Assembly: GCA_022494885.1 (NCBI GenBank)
Contig: JAGVSM010001379.1
Span: 78,649 to 142,648, forward strand
Direction of reading: 5' to 3'
DNA from: Micrasema longulum
Lineage: Eukaryota; Arthropoda; Insecta; Trichoptera; Brachycentridae
Length of the DNA: 64,000 nucleotides
Shown here: piece by piece, positions 10,713 to 22,329 of the stretch
Layout: each line of letters opens with the position of its first letter
Numbering within the stretch: the stretch's first letter is position 1
Notes under the pieces: model-generated
What the model was told of the DNA's origin: nothing
Seen by the model: the letters and a program-made list of their open reading frames with translations, nothing else
The model's database searches: none
Position numbers and translations under genes: made by a program

Positions 10713-10883
10713 CTTGAAGAATCTGGTGAGGATGCTATATTAGTAAAAGAATGTGTCGTGAGTAGTTTCAACGCTTCGAGAACGGTACTTTCACGTCAAA
10801 GACTGCAAGAAGATGCAGAACTGGGGGCTTTACTTGATGAAGACTCGTGTCAAAGTCAAGAAGAATCATTGGGAGTGACTTAA
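10713..10883 (+). other. Orphan open stretch behind a splice acceptor
   Basis: After ATCTGTTTTCAG the plus strand reads LEESGEDAILVKECVVSSFN, ASRTVLSRQRLQEDAELG and ALLDEDSCQSQEES to a stop at 10883. The acidic, charged composition looks like genuine protein and unlike AT-rich noise, and it is not a frame of the neighbouring mariner fossil. I do not recognise it. It could be the last exon of a plus-strand gene, a retrocopy fragment, or chance. No other exon of such a gene was found. Confidence 0.35.
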
Positions 10884-11329
10884 CAAGTAACAAAAAGGAC
10901 CCCGTTACGGTCCCAGAAAACTGATGCCATAACTTTTCTGGCTAAATGGGTGGTTTTGTACTTCTTGGTGGATGGGGAAAATGAATGACGTAACTGAAGC
11001 GATTGTCTTTTGGATCTAGGGTGTAGTGACACTCCCACATCTCATTCCCTGTCACGAGAGTCCAGAAAAGCTTCTTTCTGTGCAAAATGATCCGAAAATT
11101 CACAAGCGGTGGTCAAGCGATTTTGACAGACGGGAGATTGCAGGAGCATACGACGTGCTCTCCATCGGAAAAAAATTACTGTGACTAACCAAAATGACCG
11201 ACAAACACGCGTACCAAATAAACTGAACGTTAGGATTGCCCCTACACGTCAGGTGCGCCAACTTTGAAACAAAAAAAAACCCGCAGCCTCAGGAGCCTTT
11301 GTAATCTTATTTTGTGGATCACCCTCGTA
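10880..11329 (-). pseudogene. Mariner transposase fossil with 5' terminus
   Basis: On the minus strand ARKVMASVFWDRNGVLFVTC is the conserved KVMA-VFWD block of mariner transposases; just before it, in another frame, LFWTLVTGNEMWECHYTLDP corresponds to the block with the first catalytic aspartate (normally GDETW), here changed to GNEMW and followed by a frameshift. The right end TACGAGGGTGATCCACAAAA (11329 leftward) looks like a mariner terminal repeat. The 3' part, with the rest of the catalytic triad, is missing. Dead copy. Confidence 0.75.
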
Positions 11330-11403
11330 CATACAATTTATATGCAACAGTGATTCAATGTACGCTATAGTAATTTTAACTTATTATATATTTATATAAA
11401 GGA

Positions 11404-12032
11404 ACTAGCGGACCAGACAGACATTGTCCTGCCCGAACGTTGGCTTACCTGCTATTAGCTTGGAAAAAGACTTTTCATTGATAAATAGGGACCTAGGTAC
11501 TTTTTTGTGATTAAATTCCAAAACATAAAATAAATATTTTTTCAAATATGGCATTCTTTTTGCAAACGTCAAACTCCGGTCTTCACATCAACAGAGTGGT
11601 GTACTTACGTAGGAAAACGATTTATAAAAATGTATTGAATTTAATATTATTTTAGTATTACCAAAAATCCAGTAAAAAGAAATAAATGGGTAGAAATTAT
11701 GAGGAGTTTAAGGAAAGGATCTGATTAAGATCCATAAAAAACAAATGCTGTTTGTAAACATTCAAAAACAAACTTTTTTAAACACAAAAAAACAACATCT
11801 TTCTATTTTTTGTAAGTGCATTCTCCGCAAATGCAACCCTGGTAGATCGTAGAATAAAACATTTATGCTCCTCACTTCTTTTTTACAAATTAGATTAATG
11901 ATTTTAATATCTACGAACACGCACAGCGCAAAGATCTATATTTCTCTGAAAACCGCGCGTAAATCGGTTAAGCCGTTTAGGAGGAGTTCGGTGACATCAC
12001 ACGTACAGAGGAATTATATATATAAAGATAAA
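11404..12032 (+). repeat. ACTAGCGGACC interspersed repeat, most complete copy
   Basis: Runs from ACTAGCGGACCAGACAGACA to the AGGAATTATATATATAAAG end, about 630 bp, without interruptions. It includes GCAACCCTGGTAGATCG and CGCGTAAATCGGTTAAGCCG. Other copies: 44265-46985 (+, twice interrupted) and 57290-57795 (-, partial). I recall similar sequences as widespread in Lepidoptera; the transposon class is unresolved. No coding capacity. Confidence 0.75.
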
Positions 12033-12119
12033 AAATATATAAAATATGGAAGATCTTAGAACAACTAACTTTAGTCAACAAATCACAAAAATTAAACTAG
12101 TTTTTATTTTTTTTGTGAA

Positions 12120-12530
12120 AATGGCAATACAATAACTGATTATTTAATGGACAACAATCCAATATCTCTAATTGTGCTAATTTTTTAGACATGATGGTAA
12201 TGTTTATTATGCACCACAAGGATAAATTATGCGAAGCATTTATTTATTTATTCATATTTGTTTCCATTATAAACTATGATTAATTATAAAAATAATGTGA
12301 CGTCACTGAATACCTGTGCCGAGGACACTTCAAAATATTTTTACATTTGAAAATAAACAAAGAAGACTTAATGAACAGAGATAATTAACAAAATGTCCAG
12401 ACAGTTTTAAACACTACGTATATGTTTATGATTAATTATGTACATCTATATTATTTATATTGCAAAACGCACAATGAAAGAATAAAAACATAACATAAGC
12501 TATACACTTGTGGAGCAGTTGATTCAATAT
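12120..12530. other. AT-rich stretch, nothing recognised
   Basis: No open frame of note, repeat partner or RNA motif seen. TGACGTCAC at about 12299 is a CRE-like sequence. Confidence 0.5.
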
Positions 12531-12538
12531 TGGTTTGG

Positions 12539-12596
12539 GCATTAGCTTTTATGTTCCAGATAATTACCTAAGACAGTGTCAACACAGACTGTTTGG
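12539..12596 (+). mobile_element. LINE fragment (ISFYVPDNYLRQ type)
   Basis: GGCATTAGCTTTTATGTTCC, AGATAATTACC and AGACAGTGTCAACACAGACT match the ORF2 C-terminus at 45125-45195 at high identity; only about 58 bp remain. Confidence 0.7.
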
Positions 12597-12617
12597 GGGG
12601 GTAGAATGTAGATGGTA

Positions 12618-13095
12618 AAAGATGTGTGAATGCAGAGGAAGCGAGATATGTATGCAAATATTTTAAAGCCTCTATTTTCAAAAGAGATCTTCAGGACCGG
12701 ATCTTCCTTAGGGGGAGGGATTTGATAGAACCTCCTTGATGGTTTTTCAAATATTTGAGTTGGTTTTATTTCTATTTTATTTTTCCATGTATTTTATGCG
12801 TTTTTTTTATATTTTATTATTGCATGTTATTTCTAGTATATGATATGCAATGTATTTTTAAAGTATTTTTTCGTTATATGTAGTAAATATGGTGATATTG
12901 ACTGTTACAGTTTTATACATATATTCACCCCAACTCAACACAGGACTTTGGTTCCATGGAGTTGGGACATGTATCTCAATAAATGTTAAATGAATATTTT
13001 GTAAATGAAATAAAATAAAGACAGTTATATGGCGTTCTATCCTCTATGCCTACCCTTACGGGGAAACGGCGTGATGTTTTGTTTGTTTGTACAAA
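12618..13095 (+). mobile_element. GSMF-type LINE tail split by a retroposed LINE 3' end
   Basis: ATGTGTGAATGCAGAGGAAG (12620) and GGCGTTCTATCCTCTATGCC with GGGGAAACGGCGTGATG (13031-13073) are adjacent pieces of the R-a LINE end (compare 53735-53830). Between them, 12661-13017 is foreign: a LINE 3' UTR with the stem CCCAACTC (12929-12936) / GAGTTGGG (12959-12966) and a tail ending AATAAAATAAAG. So one LINE 3' end landed in another. Confidence 0.7.
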
Positions 13096-14785
13096 TGATT
13101 CGTCGTCTAAATATCGTTAGATACAATATTTGTCATGGATATATTTCGTTAAATTTTTAGAATAGAAATATTAAAGAATGAATATGTAAATGTCGCATTG
13201 AATTATATTTATGCCAAATCAATTTCGTGCAAACGAATCGTAAAGAAAACGATCAAAGACAATCGGTTGCCTCGAAACAAAATAAAATGGTTTGTTTTCA
13301 TTTGATTTGACAGCGTAAATATTGATCAATTATGAAAACATAATGGGAATAGTTAACCAAACAATAAAACGATAAAAGTATTTACAGGTATTTCACGGAA
13401 ATACTCTCAAGTATGAATATATTAATAGGATTTTACAAAGAATTGGTTAATCACCTTTCAAAAAAACTCGTTCTATAAAAATATGTTACACACTGCTCTG
13501 AATATGATTCATTTTTTGCTCTCGCTAAGCGAATGCTCCAGTTAAGTAACGGCTAGCTAAATTAAATAAATTAGCAACATTTAAACGGGAAGTCTGTCTG
13601 TAATTTGCATAATAATTCGAGAAGACCAGACCATCGGGAGAAAAATACACCGAGTCGCCGAAATCGACTGACAAAAAATACGCGCGACGGGCGAAATCGG
13701 ACGTACGTCCCGCGCGTTTCGTATGACTCCGCACCTTTCGAAGCTGCGACGGCACACTGACGTACGTCTGTGATAGCTTCAGACACGCCCACATATGATC
13801 GATTTTGAACTAGGCCTGGTTATAAATTTTGAGGTGACAATCGTAATTAAAACACAAATTTAACCTTGGCAGGTAGAACCGGCAGATCCGCAAACCTTGA
13901 GCACATTTTAAAACTGTCAACGAGTCAGAATAGCGCTGCAAACTGAAGATGAACCAACTGCATGACAGCAGTAATCCATTTTTAGAAAAACCACCGAAAA
14001 ACTGCGAGGACACGTCAAACACTAGTCTTATAAGGCACCCGTTGAAAAACAAAGTCAAAGTGTATCTACACGTCAAGTCTTTTCACATAGAACATCTTAT
14101 CGCTGTAATATTATCGAAATAATAACACTTTTCTCGCTACCTATCCACTCCGGGATCGATAAATCGGCCATGATAGATTCATTTTCCACTGCGCAGTGAA
14201 GTTGGCGCATGTCATTTGCTGCCTGTGAAAGCGAGACAGAGATATGGAACTTTTTTATAACAGAATGAGATACAAGATCAGCTGTGCGGATATAAACGAA
14301 GATAGCCGCAGAGTCGGAAAACAGCAAAAAAATATAATTTCCCGGTTTTTCATTTGACTGAAATGTCCAACATAAGAGTAATTAATACATAGCGTGCTTA
14401 TTGCTGATTGTGGAATTAAAATTAAAACGGTAATTAATGATCGTAATTACAATCTAATTAAAATGACGACATTAAAAGGTGTGGATTTTTGACAAATCGG
14501 GGGTTATGTTGTTTCAAGAAATTTTGAATTTACGAATACATGCTTTTGGTAAATGCATGATTTTATTTTTTTAAGGAATAACCAGCTAAGCCTTAATTTA
14601 GAGGCTTGTCAGCAGGTGGGATAGAGGGTATATGGAATGGGGTAATGAAAAATACACTACAACACCCAGACCGATTGAGAAAAAAATATATCTTGGATCA
14701 CTGTAAGATTTGTAGGAAAAATGGTGGAAAATAAATTTAATAACTTTATTATCAGCATCGTCATCCCATCATTCTTATCTAATGT
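13096..14785. other. No recognised gene; locally CpG-rich at 13640-13770
   Basis: No repeat partner elsewhere in the window. 13640-13770 has many CG dinucleotides and on the minus strand TTCGAAAG|GTGCGG could serve as a donor. 14100-14330 (-) holds a short open frame beginning MADLSIPEWIG. These could be an untranslated exon or promoter of the minus-strand gene, but nothing proves it. Confidence 0.3.
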
Positions 14786-15036
14786 GGTGCATAGGACGCT
14801 GCGTTGATACTCCAGAGTTATCTTCGACTGTCTATACAGAAAAGTCGATATTTGTGTACGAAAATGAGTATATTTGCATGAACATTTAAAGTATCTTCAT
14901 CGATAACCCATAATTGAACATATTTAAAAGAAAAAAATGTATTCATATTCTGCTTTTCATACAGAAAATTGAACTTTATTTTGTAGATAAAATTGCAGAT
15001 AATTGTTAACTTCCCACTGTAATCGGGGCCCTGGTT
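14786..15036. mobile_element. hAT-like MITE (GGGGCCCTG end)
   Basis: Ends ...GTTAACTTCCCACTGTAATC GGGGCCCTG, an end also seen at 43953 and 57955 and inverted at 42626. The interior has CAGAGTTATCTTCGACTGTC and AAGTATCTTCATCGATAAC, shared with 43850-43925, 42530-42600 and 50090. CAGGGCC-type ends suggest hAT. The left edge is degenerate. Confidence 0.5.
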
Positions 15037-15486
15037 TGTTTAGTCTTACGCTTCAGACCCTGTCCAAAGAATGAATTATTGCGACGAAGTTAAATCGGTT
15101 TTATATAGGTATGAAAATATGTAGAGTTGCTGAAAAATTTAAGGTTCTCGTCGTAATTTGCAATTAAACATGTTTCCAAAACAATTTTGAATGTAAGTAC
15201 TTATTTAAATTTTTACTTTATTAAACTTTATGATGGACAGTGCGGAAGTTCGGGGTTTTCATATTAATTTTTATTTTTTGATAAACTATCAAACTAAGTC
15301 TAGAAAAAAAAAATGTTTATCATATTATCATCGTAATGATTTTTTTTTCAATACATTTTTTTGTTTAGTTTTTTATTTATTTTTATTATTTTCAAACCTC
15401 CGTTTGGGTTATATAAGAAATGTTATAAAATCTAGTCATTTTATGTCTCGTCTGGTTAGTGTAGCCATCGTGTGCTTTTCAGGTTG

Positions 15487-15560
15487 ATTTTGACCCTTCC
15501 CGTACCATGCTAAAAACATCCGCGCGTTACGGTGCTGTGTAGTCGATACACATACAAAAA
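15487..15560 (+). repeat. GTTACGGTGCTGTGTAGT repeat, copy 3
   Basis: ACCCTTCCCGTACCATGC, AAAAACATCCGCGCGTTACG and TGCTGTGTAGTCGATACACA match 10160-10210 and, inverted, 6483-6550. A related CTTCCCTTACTGTC occurs at 15778. Confidence 0.6.
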
Positions 15561-16099
15561 AATAGAGATTTTAAATCGGAAAAATTAAATATTCATGGGC
15601 TTCAATCATTTAAAGTTGAAGTCAAAAGTGATATTTTTTAAAATCTAATTGCTAAAAACCATTGGCTGACGTTCGCATTGTGAACAGAGAAACCGCTTTT
15701 AACAAAGGCCCGAAAGCAACTGCGCAAAACATCATATCTGTATTCACTTCCCATTGTAGTCTGGGCCCTGATAAATCTTCCCTTACTGTCAAGCTGGAGG
15801 AGATCTCTTGGGCATTTATAAATTTTTCTATAATAAAATAGATTATTCTAAATTATTAAGTTTTAGCAATTTTTGTATCCCACATAGATCAATTAGACTT
15901 CATTAGAGAATTTTTTGTTTCACAGTCATCATCACAGTACTTTGATAATATCGACATATTACATTGTAAATACCATATTTTTATCAGATCTGTTGAAGAC
16001 ATTTTAAATTTATCTCCTGTTGAACTTTTAACTTTTAATTTTAACATTTAATTTTAACTTTTAATTTTAACTTTTATTTCAACTTTAATTTTTACTTAT
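15561..16099. other. AT-rich, repeat debris only
   Basis: Contains a truncated hAT-like end (CTTCCCATTGTAGTCTGGGC at about 15748) and simple TTTTAA-rich runs at 16020-16090; no coding evidence. Confidence 0.5.
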
Positions 16100-16400
16100 T
16101 CATATGTACATCTACTACCTGTATCTAATTAATTATTGTTGGTTGTGAATTTTTACTAAGATATATAAATGTTCAGTGAAGCAGAGAGAGAGAGGAGAGG
16201 AAAGTAGAGTTGGAGCTATACAATGTGTTCTCCCTTTTATGTACTTTTTATTTAATTAATATTTTTTTTTTAATGTAAATATTTTTTCCCCTCTCCTCCT
16301 GCATTCATAATAAATTAATGTAATATCTGTAATTAGTCGTACTTTAAAAATTGTTCTTTTGTACCTTGTATTTATAAAAAAGACTGTATGATTTCCTTAA
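16100..16400 (+). mobile_element. LINE 3' UTR copy
   Basis: CATCTACTACCTGTATCTAA, the GAGAGAGAGGAGAGGAAAG patch, CTCCTGCATTCATAATAAA and the AGACTGTATGATTTCC end all recur inverted at 52816-53135. Only the 3' UTR is present. Confidence 0.65.
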
Positions 16401-17372
16401 TAAGTAAATAAGTTAATTAACAAATAAAAAATATAAAAATAAAAAATAAATTAATTAACCAAATAAATAAATAAATAAAAATAAAAAAAATAAATTAAAA
16501 AAAATAATTAATAAATAATAAATAAATAAATATTTTTCATCAAATTCCCCAACCGCACGCAGCGGCTTTTCTATATTTGCCAAGTTTTTTATATATCGTC
16601 GCTTCAGTTCGTTTTTGTCCAACATACCAAAAATACAAATCCGCAGGAATAGAGCTTTGATTTTTCTTTCCGAAATAGGAATAAATAATGACCACAACAC
16701 AAGATAATATTCGTTAAAAAAAACCCTTAAATAGTTTTTTTAAATACATTTGAATTTTATAAATAAAGGTTTTCTCGGAACTCGAGTATCCTTGACTCAA
16801 TTTCATCAGTTGGAATATATTCATATGTTTTGTTCATTTAGTTTATATCCCCAAGGGTTTTGTTTAAATGTTTATGTTTTAGATTTTGTTAAAGGCATAA
16901 GTCGTTGAATAAATAAATAAACTAATATTGTTCTCCCTTCAAATATTTTTTGCACTGCGACCGCGAACGGCGCGCAAAATCATTTGACGTTTTCTCGTAT
17001 TTACAATTTTCTTTCGCTAATAGTATTCCGCAGAAATACGAAATGTACAAGTCACGCCAACACTTCTTGCGTAGACGCCCACTGTAATGCTTTCGTCAAA
17101 GTAGCCGACAAACCCCGCCTATCCGCTTAGAGGCAGATCACTCCATTGTCAAAAACTAAAAAACTACGTTTGATATTGTTTTGACACTAGACTTGATATT
17201 ATAGCTGCCAAAATTAAGAACTAAACAAAATGGCTCCAGTAATGCATACACTAGGCACCCGACTTGTGTTCCACTCAACATAGGTTCCGGAGCTTATCTT
17301 GTATTTTGTGGAAAATTCTGTTTTGTGGCTAAGCCAGCTGTTTCCAAAAGGTGTTCCTTGGTTTCCAAAGGG
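16401..17372. other. No recognised gene
   Basis: AT-rich tracts (AAATA repeats at 16440-16530), then less AT-rich sequence from 16920. A minus-strand open stretch at 16530-16700 (KNELKRRYIKNLANIEKPLR) has no partner or recognised motif. A LINE-like tail (GTTGAATAAATAAATAAAC) ends near 16922. Confidence 0.4.
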
Positions 17373-17523
17373 CTGGTATTCTAAACAGTCTCGCGGCCGT
17401 AGAAAAACTATTAACTTCTAACTAAAACTACTAACCGTATTAAACTACTAGCGTATTTACATACAAAATACACAAAATAAAGTGTTTTTTTACGGCCACG
17501 AGAGCGGTTCAGAGTAGCACCGC
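17373..17523. mobile_element. Small MITE with about 38-bp inverted termini
   Basis: TATTCTAAACAGTCTCGCGG plus CCGTAGAAAAAC (17377-17409) pairs inverted with GTTTTTTTACGGCCACGAGA plus GCGGTTCAGAGTA (17484-17516), with several mismatches. The interior of about 75 bp is AT-rich. Class unknown. Confidence 0.6.
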
Positions 17524-17824
17524 TGCGCCGGGGTTCCATTTATTTATTTATTATTTATCACGCTATTTATTGCATTTAGCCGGCGATTGGCAAGCCAAGT
17601 TTCAAGAAAAGCAGTCGCCATAGTAATTGTATTTTTTTTTCACTTTTTTGTATTAGATACTCCTTACTATTTTGTAAACGCTGATTTTTCGCCGGTGAAC
17701 TGTATTTATTTACAAGAAAAACAAAAAACAAACCGACACGAGCGTTGACTTAGAGATTACACACGCGATTTTCCCCACATAAGGGGATCCTCATTAAAGC
17801 CAATCATTTTTATTTTTTGTACTC

Positions 17825-18100
17825 CTGTAGCTCAATCACAAATAACTATCGACGTGCTAATAAACGACGTGATAACAATTTCGCACCATGGTTGTTAATC
17901 GTATTCGCGATCACAATGCAACATTCGTGAACACCTTATATTAAATGTCAAAATATTTAAGTTTCACGACGTATAATCCTGCTGTGCAATCACATTTATG
18001 ACCGCGATAACTTAAGCATGTTCATTATTGTTCATTGTGGTCTCTCAAATGCTTAGCATGTTTTTAAGCACGTCGATAGTTATTTGTGGTTGAGGTATAG
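17825..18100. mobile_element. MITE with 34-bp near-perfect inverted termini
   Basis: CTGTAGCTCAATCACAAATA plus ACTATCGACGTGCT (17825-17858) is inverted at 18067-18100 with three differences. 276 bp in total, non-coding. No second copy in the window. Confidence 0.75.
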
Positions 18101-19040
18101 TATCATCTGCCGTCATTAAGATGTATTTTTCGAAAGTGTATTTTTGCAATTATATTTCAATGTAAATAATATGTGTATGGAAAAATAAACAAACAAAAAA
18201 TTAAAAATCGAAAAAAAATAATTTTTAATTATGAAACATAAAATTTTGTTGTCTTATGAAATTTCACGAGGAATATATTTATTGGGAATGCCTAATAAAA
18301 AAGACCTATCCGTTGTTTGTCTATATTGTAACAATTGCCTGCAATCGCCTAACATTGCTTTAAAACGCCGATGTTTGATAATACGAGTACAATATATTGC
18401 TTCCATATGTTTTTAGATGTTTAACGCAACATTTTTGCGATTCTTTGAACGATTATCTTCAAGACTTGTGTCTTTCTTCAGTTTCGCATATCAATATCAT
18501 TTAAAAAAAAAACTTATTAAGCGAAAATTTAATATTTCTTTATAATCAAACCGCGGAAATAACAAAACAAAGAAGCCTTAAAAGCTTTCATTGTACCCCT
18601 CACTGCAGTATTGTCAATTTGTGACCAATCAAATACACGTGCTCAGCACAATCACATTTTTCTAATTTCCCAGTATGACAGTGAAGGAATACAGTGTTAG
18701 TTCCAAATTGAGACCGCGGCCGCACGCTCCAGATCCCGCCTCGGAAAGGAAGAAAAACGTAGTAGTACAAACAAATCAAACAACGACACAAAAGACAAAT
18801 ATATTGTTTTCAATGTATATTTAAGAACCAAAATGTATTTACAAGTAATTCAAATTGATCAAGTCAAAGAAGGAATCGTGTGTTAGAAATACCACATTGT
18901 AAAACGAGGCTAGCACAGAGACATGCATATTTTATAGGCCCAAAAATTATTTTAATTCCTTTTTTACTGATAATATTTCATTGATTAAAAACTTCTTTTA
19001 AAAAACATGCACTATCCTGGATTCAAACTAAAGATACGAA
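18101..19040. other. No recognised gene
   Basis: AT-rich. A slightly GC-richer patch at 18600-18760 includes GCGGCCGC (18715-18722) but no supported exon. Confidence 0.4.
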
Positions 19041-19395
19041 CTCTTTTTTTCTACAATTTATTTTGTTGCCCTTTAATAATAAGGAATATTTTTGCTTTTT
19101 TTTAAAATACTTTTTATTTCCTTTTTTAATTACTATTGAAAAAATAACATATTATCTTTTACAGAATATTTTATTTTTTCTTTGTTATGTTACACAAAAA
19201 TATTATAACTGTCCAATATTTATTATAGGAGCAAAAAATCATTAACATTATCTTGTATACCCACGAACAGGCCATGCCTTTGTGGGATTTTTTGTTTACT
19301 ATTTTTACTATATGGATTTCATTGTTATGTAATTATGCTTTATTTTTTTAATACTCTGTTTTATCATTCATGTTTATTTAAAAAAAAAAAAAAAC
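19041..19395 (+). mobile_element. REP-B: LINE-like 3' end (CCCACGAACAGGCC), copy 1
   Basis: Starts TTTGTTGCCCTTTAATAATA, contains a stem CCCAC (19260-19264) / GTGGG (19282-19286) with inner AGGC-CAT-GCCT, and ends in a poly-A run at 19380-19394. Copies: 21961-22145 (-), 54444-54818 (+), 55740-56098 (-). The oriented A tail and stem-loop mark a retroposon 3' end. Confidence 0.7.
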
Positions 19396-20094
19396 AAATA
19401 CCTGTAGGAAACATTAGAATAATTTGCCCTATACAACATGCACTCAAGCAACAGAAGAAAAACAAAGTGTTTTGGATAGTAAGAACAAACTTCCCCAATC
19501 ACCCATCCCACGAACCCTACTCCCAACCAACTCCCCCCGCGAACCCCTTGTTAAAAGTTGGCAGCCCACCCCTAAAATCGGTTCAGTTTTGTGGTGCGGA
19601 AAACCGGACAACGAAGCTTCGAATTTTTTCGTATTTAGCTAGACAGAATCACTCCGACGCCAACGCAAAGTGCCGTTGTCTTTTTCGCACAATATCGGGG
19701 AGGCATCTGCGACAGTTTCATGTGTAAAAACTTATTCTCTGTAATCGCATTTCCTCATCAATCGATTAATCCCGATCGATTTTCGCGTCATTTTGCGCGT
19801 AATAAAAATAGCTTCCTCGTCGAACGCACTGGGTATATATTTTCTAAGAAATCCGCCAGATGGAGCGATGGAATAATATACTAAACCAGCAAAAAGCTTC
19901 CAGGAAAAATAATAAAAACCTCAACTCGACACTTCGCGCGGACCGCGAAAAAATATTTACATTTTCAACGTGATTTAAATTTCAGAAAACATTAAAATAC
20001 AACTTTATATACACGTGTAAACTTGAATATAAAAGGGGGAGATTCTTCGAAAATGTGCATATTGCACGGCGTATGGCAAATAATATTCAAACAT
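19396..20094. other. No recognised gene; C-rich patch at 19490-19600
   Basis: 19490-19600 is C-rich on the plus strand; 19580-19720 is richer in CG, with a TCAGTT initiator-like motif at about 19582. No repeat partner and no convincing exon. A promoter is possible but unproven. Confidence 0.3.
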
Positions 20095-20285
20095 AGGAAG
20101 AATGGTGAATGTTACACAGTGTGTCAAGTGGCCACTTAAACCAGCCAATGACAGGTCATAAGCTCTGTAAATGCCTAGACTTCCGTATTGCCTTCTCAAA
20201 AATGTTTTCCCTCTCTGTTGCAACAAATTTGGGGAAGAAAACCAGCCAGTCTGCAAGCATTTGGACATCCTCAAAACATAGTTGA
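20095..20285 (+). repeat. REP-A copy 1
   Basis: GTGAATGTTACACAGTGTG, GTGGCCACTTAAACCAGCCA, ATGACAGGTCATAAGC and the CAGCCAGTCTGCAAGCATTT block. One strand of the window's most frequent repeat; described under Findings. Confidence 0.8.
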
Positions 20286-20330
20286 AGAATAGATTTCGTC
20301 CAGCTCAGCGCCGAAATTCAGCGTTTATAC

Positions 20331-21290
20331 CTACAACAACAACAAAAATCATCACGCCGTTTCCCTGTTAGGGTAGGCAGAGACGATAGAACCTCACATC
20401 ACTCTATATTTGCACACGGATCTCGCTTCCTCTACATTCATACATCTTCTCATGCACGCGCGCCGATTATTCCGACTTTTGACATGTCCATCTTTAAGTA
20501 TTTATTGGATTTGGTCATGCCATGTCTTTCTCTATTTCTGCATCCATCAACATTCGCATTGTAAATATTCTTAGCCGTTCTTTCGCTGTCCATTCGCTCT
20601 ACATGTCCAAACCATCGCAGAGCTCCTTTCTTGATTCTGTCGATAATACCTTTCTCAGCCTTACATAATATACGAATCTCGACATTTGTGCATCTATCGT
20701 ACATATCACATCTATCACACATTCACCTGAGAGATCGCATTTCTACAGCATCCAGACTACTTTCATCCTTTTTCCAAGTCCATACTTCGCTCCCATACAT
20801 CAGAGTCGGGACCAGGACTCCATTGTGAACTGCTAATTTTGCTTCATGCGACAAACATTTATTTGCCAAGGTTGATTTGAGTGCACCGTTCACCCTGTTC
20901 CCGGCACTCACCCTCCTTTCAATATCTTTCTCAGTCATTCCATTCCTAGTAAACATACTTCCCAGATACACAAATTCCTCTACTTGTTTTAGTATAACTC
21001 CATTCACAGTGATTTCACATTTAGTCATACTTTCATTTCTTTCAAAAACCATCACATTCGATTTATCGACATTCATCAACAAATCGCTTCTCTTGCATAC
21101 ATCGTAGACCTTTGTTACCAAGAATTGCAGTTCCTCTTTGTTGTTAGCAAGGAGTACAGCGTCGTCAGCATACAAAAGACAATTGACATTTTAATCACCC
21201 ATTTTTGCTTCCATTTAGCCAGCCTTTCAGTTCTTTCATGCAGTTATCGATATACACGTTGAACAGCCATGGTGACATGAAAAAAAAAAC
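20331..21290 (-). pseudogene. LINE reverse-transcriptase remnant, family R-a
   Basis: Minus strand: LSPWLFNVYIDNCMKELKG, then the RT active-site box MYADDAVLLANNKEEL (21175-21128), VEEFVYLGSMFTRNGM, AKLAVHNGVLVPTLMYGSEV, a stop at 20723, then TNVEIRILCKAEKG and LRWFGHVERMDSERTAKN. The YADD catalytic aspartates are intact. The frame is broken near 20720 and again near the C-terminus. Ends in a (TTG)n tail (CAACAACAACAA on plus, 20332-20345). 5' truncated before the upstream RT motifs. Trinucleotide tails fit the RTE/CR1-like groups; the exact clade is not settled. Confidence 0.88.
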
Positions 21291-21429
21291 TTATTTTTAT
21301 ATAATACAACATATTTAGTCTTAGTAATGTTTAGAGAAGATTTTAATATGGAAATCATTAAAACAATACTACAACATTTAAAAATATGAAAGTTTTTGAA
21401 AAATAATGTAACTAGAAAAATCAATCAAA

Positions 21430-21525
21430 GCCTAGTAGTGTTAATGGTCAGCGCGTCTGCCTACCATGCAAGAGATCTCGGGTTCGATTCCCGACATGGT
21501 TAATATAAATTATTTATTTAAAAGC
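21430..21525 (+). repeat. tRNA-derived SINE, family S2
   Basis: A-box-like TTAATGGTCAGCGCG and perfect B box GGTTCGATTCC (21481-21491), then ACATGGTTAATATAAATTAT and a TATTTATTTAAAAGC trailer. The same head plus trailer recurs at 50118-50285, so this is a SINE and not a tRNA gene; no acceptor-stem closure was seen. Confidence 0.75.
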
Positions 21526-21960
21526 ATTGTGCATTGAGTCCAGAGTTGTATTAATAATAGTGATAGTTATCTCGAAATAAGAAAGCACGCTAAAAGGCAT
21601 TATTATCAAAAGTCAAATATTGACGAATTTTGGCGATTCGCCCCTGAGGCCTACTGTATTAGGAATAACAATCCAAAAAATAAATAACGTTTATAAATAA
21701 CTGTTTGTGCGGTATTTTTACCCCGGCCCGAGTTTAGTGTGATACATGCGCAGTGGGAGGGTTCTCGTAGTTTGCAGTTTTGTATTCTATATTTACTTCC
21801 ATTGGCTAGAGACGGCACCAATGCTCATTCCCAAAATTCATGAAGTTATGAAGAAGTAAGTCAACATATTGCAACAAAGACAGAAGTGACAGTCTTCTCT
21901 TACTTACGGAATAATTGGATGGGGTGGAGCCTATAATCGAATTAGAAACCGTACAAAAAC

Positions 21961-22145
21961 TTTTTTTTTTTGTTTTGTTTTTTTTTTACAATACACATAA
22001 GAGGTAAAACAGAGTATTCAAAAACCAAAGGATAATTACATAGCAATGAAATACATTTTAATAGTATAAAGAGTAAACAAAAAATCCCACAAAGGCATTG
22101 CCTGCTCGTGGGTATACAAGAAAATGTGAATTAATTTTTGCTACT
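21961..22145 (-). mobile_element. REP-B LINE 3' end, copy 2
   Basis: Begins with the T-rich (minus-strand A) tail, and carries ATCCCACAAAGGCATTGCCT GCTCGTGGGTATACAAG, the inverted form of 19250-19290. Confidence 0.7.
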
Positions 22146-22329
22146 TTTGAGTAAAGTTTGAATCGACCTCTACTCGATAAAAACTCAAACTCTATATGGA
22201 TGCCTACACATTGCCCGTATTATAAATATATAAAGTATAATAAACATACTGTCATTATCAACAGTAAACATACTTTAATTCACAAATTTATCTCCTAAAT
22301 TGAGAAAAAATAGTATCTGAAGTAAATAT

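Noticed and set aside
13525..14327. Coding exons on the minus strand (e.g. MADLSIPEWIG)
   Set aside because: No phase-compatible splice to the TTBK exons, no recognised domain; kept only as a possible untranslated or promoter region.
16455..16700. Minus-strand 81-codon open frame
   Set aside because: N-terminal part looks protein-like (KNELKRRYIKNLANIEK) but the rest is poly-AT translation; no partner, no splice evidence.
21430..21505. Functional tRNA gene (perfect B box, A-box-like start)
   Set aside because: No closing acceptor stem was seen and the same head with the same downstream trailer recurs at 50118, which marks a SINE.
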